13,010 nucleotides of DNA. Source: Discostella pseudostelligera (taxonomy: Eukaryota > Bacillariophyta > Thalassiosirophyceae > Thalassiosirales > Thalassiosiraceae). Of the stretch, positions 7,680-13,010 are shown piece after piece; positions within the stretch are counted from its first letter, which is position 1; each line of letters opens with the position of its first letter. Where the stretch lies: positions 1 through 13,010 of the forward strand of contig JALLBK010000953.1 in assembly GCA_036940085.1 (NCBI GenBank). The letters are read 5' to 3'. A program made the translations under genes and the position numbers. The notes under the pieces are model-generated. The model was not told the DNA's origin. It did no database searches and saw only the letters and a program-made list of their open reading frames with translations.

Positions 7680-10030
7680 ATGACACGTTCACATCACCTT
7701 CTAGTTGCTGCCGCCGTCGCCAGCGCTGGTATGATGATGCTACACACTACGACAAACAATCTCATTCCCTTGGTCGATGCTCATCCTGAACAGCTGCGTC
7801 AGCCTTCCATACTCGGGAGCGAGGGTGAGAAGTTTGGCTTATATCATCATGACATTGATGGAGAAAATTTAGTAGGAAACAGTAGCCGACGGAATCGAAT
7901 CCTACTTCATCGGAATACACGTGAGTTGATGAAGGACGACGGAAAAGGAAATGATGCACCTTCGCCAGATACGAATGATGATGGAGCAGAGAAGAAAGGG
8001 CGGCAACAGCATCAGCAGAAGCCGAAAGAGCAGCCGAAAAAAGAGGTAGAGGATGATAAGAAGTCATCATCGTCGTCGAATCACAAGCGCCAGCAGAAGT
8101 CGTCAAAAGAAGAAGGTGATGACGATAAGAAGTCATCATCGTTGTCGACGCACAAGCGTGTCATCAAGGGACCAAGAAAGAATAGCGATAAGTACAAGAA
8201 GGAACACGGATCGACAAACTCAGGGGCCATCGACAAGAACAAGACTCCAAGTTCCTCAGGTGAGCGGTCAAAGACAGAGGAGGGCGACTCCAAGAGTGCA
8301 TCGGGCGGTGGTGTAAAGGATGAGAAAGAAGAGAAGAATACAGACAAGGCCGACAAGAAGGAATTGATGAGTGAAGTAAAGAGTGTAACTGACATGCTGC
8401 ACCAGGAGGAAGACAAGGCTAGCAGTAAAGAGATGAGATATGGTGCCAATGGAAAGAACAACAATGGAGGGAAAAAGCGGGAGTCTCATCATGACGATGA
8501 TCATGATGATGACTACAACGAATACCACTATGAGGACGAACACGATGGTGGATGGGATGGTGGATGGGGAGGGAGCGGTGGCAAGTCCGGCAAGAGCAAG
8601 GACTCATCCTGGGAAGAGCCTGGTTGTGTTTGTGCCGAATGGATGCACGACGACGACATCTCCTGGTGGGCAAGTAGTACCACCACAAGTGAAATGAAGA
8701 AGAGAGATGCTACTATTTCCACTGGCGATGATGGCAATAGTAGCAATGCAACCGAATTCACGAGTGATAAAAACAGCAGGAAGTTGGGCAACTGGGTTGT
8801 TAAAAAAGGACCCCGCAAGTCCAAGGGATCGAAGTCAAAAGGATCAAAAGCATCGGAAGAATGTTTGGAGTGGTTGTGCAAGGAAGCGGAGGAGTTGGAA
8901 CCAACGTTTGCTCCAACGTTGGCTCCAACGTTGTCTCCCACAGTCGTTGACATCGGCACTTATCTACCGACACTACTTCCAACGTTGGCTCCAACGTTGT
9001 CTCCCACCCTCGCTCCCACACTATCTCCAACTTTGGCCCCTGAGGTGGACCTGACTTTACTTCCAACATTGGTTCCCACCCTATATCCCACCCTATATCC
9101 CACCCTATCTCCAACTTTGGAACCATCTATACTTCCAACATTATATCCAACACTATCGCCAACACTGTCTCCAACTTTGGCTCCAGAGGCGGAAATAATT
9201 GATCCGACTAATCTCCCAACATTATTACCAACATTGTCTCCAACACTGTCTCCAACACTGTCTCCGACACTGTCTCCGACATTTGCTCCGACTCCTTCAC
9301 CGACGTCAAAACCAACCACCACATCAGCAGCGCCGTAAGTTTTATGAACTGTTGATAATTACGACTGGTTTCTTTGTATTGAATTACTTATAACTCTTTC
9401 AAGTTAAATGAATGGTGCTCATCTCTTATTTAATCAAAGATCTGCCACGAACCCAACGTAAGTGTATTGCACTTCTTCAAGTGACAGAATCCGTTCTGCT
9501 CCGTCTATCGCAATGTGAATTCACCCCCTCAACAATATGCATGTTTCTGCCATTCGTCATGAATAGTACTATACCAACGCAGCAACCTACACCGATACCA
9601 ACGCAATTACCAACGCAATTACCAACGCCACAACCAAGCAGTCCGCCAACACTCCCTCCGTAAGTTCACTCGCAATCGTCTTGATAGATGATTGCTATGT
9701 GTCTCTTCACTCACAAATATCAATTATCAATGATGCCATTATTGCTTTGTTTCTTTTTTAGGACCGGAATACCAACGGGGTCAATTCCGACGCAGCAACC
9801 TACACCGATACCAACGTCGCAACCAACGCAGTTACCAACGCAATTACCAACACTCCCTCCGTAAGTAAACTGGTACTCGTCTTGATAGATGTTTGCTTTG
9901 TGTCTCTTCACTCACAAATATCAATTATCAATGATATGCCATTGCGATCTGTTTCATTTTCAGGACTGGGATACCAACAGCGTCACCAACATCCCCCCCA
10001 ACATCTCTTCCAACGAATAAACCAATATAG
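7680..10030 (+). CDS. Secreted Lys/Ser-rich protein with PTLxPT-repeat tail (five exons)
   Basis: Spliced model: 7680-9334, 9440-9457, 9567-9659, 9762-9860, 9964-10030, giving 643 residues. All introns are GT-AG with GTAAG donors, 102-109 bases, and all split a codon in phase 2. Residues 1-34 form a signal peptide (core LLVAAAVASAGMMML, ending LVDA). RXL tripeptides (RIL 73-75, REL 81-83) follow. Residues about 85-260 are charged and rich in Lys, Ser, Glu and Asp, with a 23-residue tandem repeat (DDKKSSS..HKR). Then come an acidic His/Asp patch, a Gly/Trp/Lys segment (GGWDGGWGGSGGKSGKSK), CVCAEW, SKGSKSKGSK and CLEWLC. From about 408 to the end the chain is PTLxPT, PTQxPT and similar repeats. 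The mix of signal peptide, RXL and Lys/Ser clusters recalls diatom silaffins and cingulins, so a role in frustule or wall is a guess. Starts at 7425 or 7602 are possible but would bury the signal peptide. Confidence 0.8.
8055..8192 (+). repeat. 23-codon tandem duplication inside the Lys/Ser region
   Basis: GATAAGAAGTCATCATCG at 8055 recurs at 8124, a period of 69 bases. The encoded units both read DDKKSSS.S..HKR. The second unit decays after the shared HKR. This is an in-frame internal duplication that enlarges the Lys/Ser-rich part of the PT-repeat protein. Confidence 0.6.
8902..9334 (+). repeat. PTL-repeat array in exon 1
   Basis: About 36 short Pro-Thr units, mostly PTLAPT, PTLSPT, PTLLPT and PTLYPT, occupy the end of exon 1 and are broken twice by spacers (VVDIGTYL, EAEIIDPTNL). 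Such tails are common in secreted stramenopile proteins and probably form extended, O-glycosylated stalks. The nucleotide repeat (CCAACxxTGxCT) also leaves the minus strand open, which creates a spurious frame there. Confidence 0.85.
9440..9457 (+). other. 18-base micro-exon
   Basis: ATCTGCCACGAACCCAAC lies between an AAAG acceptor and a perfect GTAAGT donor. With phase-2 joins it reads P-S-A-T-N-P-T, in the same style as its neighbours. Skipping it joins 9334 to 9567 and still keeps frame (P-TIPTQQ). The other acceptor considered in this intron, at 9402-9403, would give an immediate stop. The exon is inferred, not proved; the weak acceptor (AAAG, not CAG) leaves room for skipping. Confidence 0.65.
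9567..9963 (+). repeat. Tandemly duplicated exon-intron unit
   Basis: Exon 3 plus its intron (9567-9761) and exon 4 plus its intron (9762-9963) are similar. Both exons carry ACGCAGCAACCTACACCGAT and end in ACACTCCCTCC before GTAAGT. Both introns share TCGTCTTGATAGATG and a long identical block around GTCTCTTCACTCACAAATAT and CAATTATCAATGAT. The intron identity shows that the whole unit was copied recently, or kept alike by conversion. Confidence 0.85.
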
Positions 10031-10694
10031 TAGTTGTCTCTGAGTTCCATGAATTATGATGTCCACCATGACACCAGAATCCATTTATGTCGGGAATATG
10101 GCAAGATAGCAATCCATTGAATATGTATAAATATAACCATCAACATTGTAGTCTCGAACCTTTCTTGTGTACAAGGTAGATATCGGCAAAGATTGACTTC
10201 CACGAGCAGCAGTCCTCCGAGCCGAGTAGACCCTGGAGTTATCGCATACCTTGGCAAATCGAAGACAGTGATCTCTCTGGCAAACTAAACCCAACCCATT
10301 GCACCCTTTGCATCATTTCGCCTCAGCAGCACTACCCATCGCCGACGCCGACCACAACCACCGACGAGACAGACCTGACTGAGACTGAGAGTAAATATCA
10401 TTTGGTGCTCCAGAATGAGACCCAAACCACAGCATCTATCGTCGTCGTCGTCGTTGGTTGTTGTCCTGATCTATTGCTATTGCTTTGCCATCGCCGGTAG
10501 GTGTCCATGATGGTCCATGTCGGATGTTGGGGTCGAATTAATGATGGTGGATGAATGATGAGAAGATATGGCGCGCAAAGATATGGCGCGCTCGAAAGTC
10601 GAGTGACGAGAAAGAAGAGAGAAGTGAACCATGACGATGATGCCATGGAAGGGATTGGTCCCTGTGCTTCCGACTACTGCGATTCTCCGGCAAT
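10031..10694. other. Intergenic region before the LYR-motif gene
   Basis: I see no supported gene in these 664 bases. The first part is the 3' flank of the PT-repeat gene, the second part the upstream region of the gene at 10695. It contains a short GTC run (10440-10452), a 13-base direct repeat (10564-10591), a small hairpin CTCGA-AAG-TCGAG (10591-10603), and two small upstream open frames starting at 10631 and 10645. Confidence 0.5.
10564..10591 (+). promoter_or_regulatory. Direct repeat AGATATGGCGCGC x2
   Basis: AGATATGGCGCGC occurs at 10564-10576 and 10579-10591, separated by two A residues, and lies about 105 bases before the start codon at 10695. The GGCGCGC core resembles the GC half of an E2F site, but the T-rich half is ATAT rather than TTTT. 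A transcription-factor site is plausible and untested. Confidence 0.4.
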
Positions 10695-11633
10695 ATGATC
10701 TCAAAGAGAGCCGCTACGTCCTTGGTCTCGATCTTCCACGATCACAAATATTATTTCTATGCATTACTTAATGATCGTCGTGCTACTCGACCGGACCATC
10801 AACATAAACATTGCCGCGGGTTGGCTACTCGCCCAGCAATAGATGAATCTAAAATGACACCGCACGATATGGCTTCTCTACAAACAAAACTATTGCAGGA
10901 TGCATCCGGTCTAACTCGTTCACTATACCGCAAATGCTTACGATCCAATAAACTTCTCGCCGGGGCGAATGATCGTGACGAGGAAGATTTTGCCGCTCGA
11001 GAATCCAACGAATTTGATGATGATCGAATTTCTTTGATGACACCCCCCGTCGATCGTAAAAATGAATTACAATCACGGTTTCAATACTACAAGACGTTTG
11101 CACGTGAGAATTTCGATGGACATTTCAATCTATTGGGAATGCATGGATTTCATATCGGTAATGATGGGAATATGACACATGGCTTGGGGCATGGAACGGG
11201 TGTGAGTGGATTGTATAGGTACCAGGGTGAGAATCGTCGTTTCGTGGGTCCAACTTCTGGTATGAAGAATGATGGCACTGAAAACAATGATGATATTGTT
11301 GAGCACTACATGTGGAGAGAAGAACAGATTGATCAATTCGTATATCTAATAAGGACAGGCGAGGAAAAGCGACAATGGATATTGAATGATTATGGATTTG
11401 AAGAAGTAACCAATTCTCCCGAAGGAAATGATAGTGACACCAAAAGTCGGGGATGGTCACAGGAACTAGAAAGTAGGCTACAGACTTTCGAAACCCAATC
11501 GAAATCGCTGGTCAGAGAAATGTACAAGCAAAAGGGGTGGAGGCACTCATCTGATTATGAAAAACAGCATGTTGATGACGACGACGATGGGTTCTTTAAT
11601 GATAGCGATTCTGACAATGGCGGTAATCGATAG
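10695..11633 (+). CDS. Probable mitochondrial protein with an LYR motif
   Basis: This intronless ORF encodes 312 residues. The N-terminus (MISKRAATSLVSIFHDHKYY..) is basic and hydroxylated with few acidic residues until about 50, and RGLATRP at 41-47 could mark a processing site, so import into mitochondria is likely. SLYRKCLRSNKLL follows, with L77-Y78-R79 in a predicted helix, then a second helix RFQYYKTFARENF near 128-140. This resembles the start of the Complex1_LYR family, whose members bind acyl carrier protein and act in Fe-S cluster or respiratory complex assembly. The remaining 170 residues (GMHGFHIGNDGNMTHGLGHGTG, a Glu/Arg helix region, and an acidic tail DDDDDGFFNDSDSD) have no match I know. 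LYR proteins are usually nearer 100 residues, so this is long. There is no other ATG in frame after the stop at 10638. It is convergent with the glycosylase gene, stops 91 bases apart. Confidence 0.7.
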   Translation: MISKRAATSLVSIFHDHKYYFYALLNDRRATRPDHQHKHCRGLATRPAIDESKMTPHDMASLQTKLLQDASGLTRSLYRKCLRSNKLLAGANDRDEEDFAARESNEFDDDRISLMTPPVDRKNELQSRFQYYKTFARENFDGHFNLLGMHGFHIGNDGNMTHGLGHGTGVSGLYRYQGENRRFVGPTSGMKNDGTENNDDIVEHYMWREEQIDQFVYLIRTGEEKRQWILNDYGFEEVTNSPEGNDSDTKSRGWSQELESRLQTFETQSKSLVREMYKQKGWRHSSDYEKQHVDDDDDGFFNDSDSDNGGNR

Positions 11634-11724
11634 AAGAGAACGTCTTTTGTGATGCGTCAATTCTTTATTCCACCGTCATGCAGTTCATCTCACTGTCGGC
11701 GAATTATTGTTGGTGATCGATCCA

Positions 11725-13010
11725 CTACAGAGGGCCATCGACTCTCCAATCAATCGCTTTCCACCCCCTCTTTACCAATTCTTCATTGGCTCTACTGAAA
11801 CACTTGCTTCCCATGAATGGGCTATCCGTTTTAGTTGCACCCAAAGGACTGCAGAATAAAAAATGTACAAGTTTGGTCAGGAGGGCAATAATGCAGAATT
11901 CAACGATTTGGCATTTGTTCACCTCACTGACCTTGGATGGGAGCACATAATCACCGCATGCTTGGAACGTTTGTTATTGTTAAATTTGGACAAAACAGTC
12001 TGTGCCTTGAGCGAGGCCGGTTTCCCCCAAAGGAGGAACACTACTCCCGTCCCCCGTTCGTCATTATTGTCGTCATAGTCACCGCCGTTGGCGACACAGC
12101 TGCTGCTAACGTCGTCAGCATCTCTTTCAATCACTGCCCCAATTACTTTATCAGTAAATTCCTCCCACCCTCTCTTGGCATGACTTGCCGCCTCCCCCCT
12201 TCGTACCGTAAGGACATTGTTGAGCAGTAGTACTCCCTGCTTGGCCCATCGTTCCAGGTTGCCATGTGTCGGTATCGATGTGAATGCATGGACATTGGTA
12301 TCATTGTGAAGTTCTTTGTAGATATTACGTAAACTGGGTGGAATGGCGATACCGTGGGGTACTGAGAAGGAGAGACCGTGGCCTTGATTTGGCTAAATAT
12401 TGGTTATCCAATCAGAGATATAGATCAGAGAGTGGATGTATTAACATGTGGTGCATGATGCGACAATCGTTGCTTACCTGATGATACGGATCTTGACCCA
12501 CAATGACCACTACAATTAAAGAGCAAGGAATTGATTGTAAAACAATGTAACGAACATGATGTAGAGAGGATGAAATTATTGAAATGAACACACACACAAC
12601 TTACCCTTGACCTTATGCAATGGAGTCAAATTCATGGCGGAAAATACCAATTGAGGTGGAGGATATACCGTCTTTGAAGCGCTATGCAGTGTGTAGATAG
12701 ATAGATAGATTAGAACCAATCTTTGTGCGCAAATGCAACACCATCTATGTATACATGACACAAACCTACCGCTCTTTGGCAACAAACTTGGCCAAGGTAG
12801 TGAAATTTGATGTGGCAAAGTGATGGATGAGTGCCTTTCGCCACGATGACACTTCTACTGGTGTTACATTGTCATTATTATCGTCATTCTCATGCGCATG
12901 AAGAAAAGAAAGCAGCGTGGCAGTCTCCACCGATAACGGTTTGGAGTTGTTGGATGATGTAGTACTAGTGTGACGTGGTAGGGAAATTCCATCGGACGTC
13001 GCCGCCGCCG
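11725..13010 (-). CDS. UNG: Uracil-DNA glycosylase, family 1 (5' end outside window)
   Basis: The enzyme removes uracil from DNA in base excision repair. Exons on the minus strand: 13010-12770 (partial), 12681-12605, 12509-12478, 12392-11932, 11848-11725. Introns are 88, 95, 85 and 83 bases, all GT-AG, and the joined frame is open for 310 residues from 13008. Family landmarks in order: [28 protein letters not shown], the catalytic motif [11 protein letters not shown] (Asp as general base), [61 protein letters not shown] (catalytic His and intercalating Leu), [13 protein letters not shown] and IDW near the end. Two insertions are unusual: about 20 or more acidic/Ser residues before VFLLWG, and three extra residues after HPSPL. 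The N-terminal Ser/Thr/Asn-rich part is probably a targeting or regulatory tail. Identification is firm. Confidence 0.96.

Noticed and set aside
8960..9322. Long minus-strand frame of VGDSVGDNVG repeats
   Set aside because: It is the mirror of the PTL-repeat codons on the plus strand, which are supported by a signal peptide, continuing exons and matching splice phase.
9404..9439. Alternative acceptor after TTTCAAG for exon 2 of the PT-repeat gene
   Set aside because: Joined in phase 2 it gives an immediate TAA stop, whereas the 9440 acceptor keeps the frame through four further exons.
11863..12230. Plus-strand open frames over the UNG region
   Set aside because: They lie opposite conserved UNG coding sequence and show no family resemblance.
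12576..12818. 80-codon and 61-codon minus frames treated as separate small genes
   Set aside because: They are UNG exons 2 and 3 read through into flanking introns; joining at the GT-AG sites gives the continuous glycosylase.
1..13010. Multi-gene defence or biosynthetic system
   Set aside because: The genes are independent eukaryotic loci with their own strands and flanks, and no shared pathway can be read from the sequence.

Overview
The window looks like nuclear DNA of a diatom, probably a centric species; this is inference from gene content. The signs are short GT-AG introns (83-117 bases), secreted proteins with Pro-Thr repeats of the stramenopile type, a possible bipartite plastid-targeting sequence, and Lys/Ser-rich secreted protein regions recalling silica-associated proteins. 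I see no bacterial operons, rRNA, tRNA, CRISPR or transposable element.

Layout, left to right. (1) 1-2230: two tandem paralogous genes for small secreted Kazal-type protease inhibitors (145-474 and 1502-1834, +), whose duplication also covers their 3' flanks. (2) 2230-3190: no intact gene. It holds a compound (CAC)6(GAC)8 microsatellite, a possible broken minus-strand reading frame (2400-2842), and a cluster of GGCGGGAAG elements resembling E2F sites just before the next gene. (3) 3192-5375 (+): a 727-residue, mostly disordered protein with a putative plastid presequence and a folded C-terminal domain resembling Coa1/Tim21. (4) 5492-7000 (-): a two-exon gene for a secreted protein with a CBM6-like carbohydrate-binding module and a PAN/Apple-like domain, convergent with gene 3. 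(5) 7680-10030 (+): a five-exon gene for a secreted Lys/Ser-rich, Trp/Cys-containing protein with a long PTLxPT tail, including an 18-base micro-exon and a duplicated exon-intron unit. (6) 10695-11633 (+): a 312-residue, probably mitochondrial protein with an LYR motif. (7) 11725-13010 (-): uracil-DNA glycosylase, five exons in the window, cut at its 5' end by the window edge.

Four of the six gene loci (both Kazal genes, the CBM6 gene and the PT-repeat gene) encode secretory-route proteins. A shared role at the cell surface or frustule is possible but is not shown by the sequence. The other three genes are organellar or DNA-repair genes. There is no operon and no evident multi-gene system. 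The most notable structures are the phase-2 exon modules of the PT-repeat gene, the inhibitor-loop divergence of the Kazal pair, the E2F-like cluster, and the insertions in the glycosylase.
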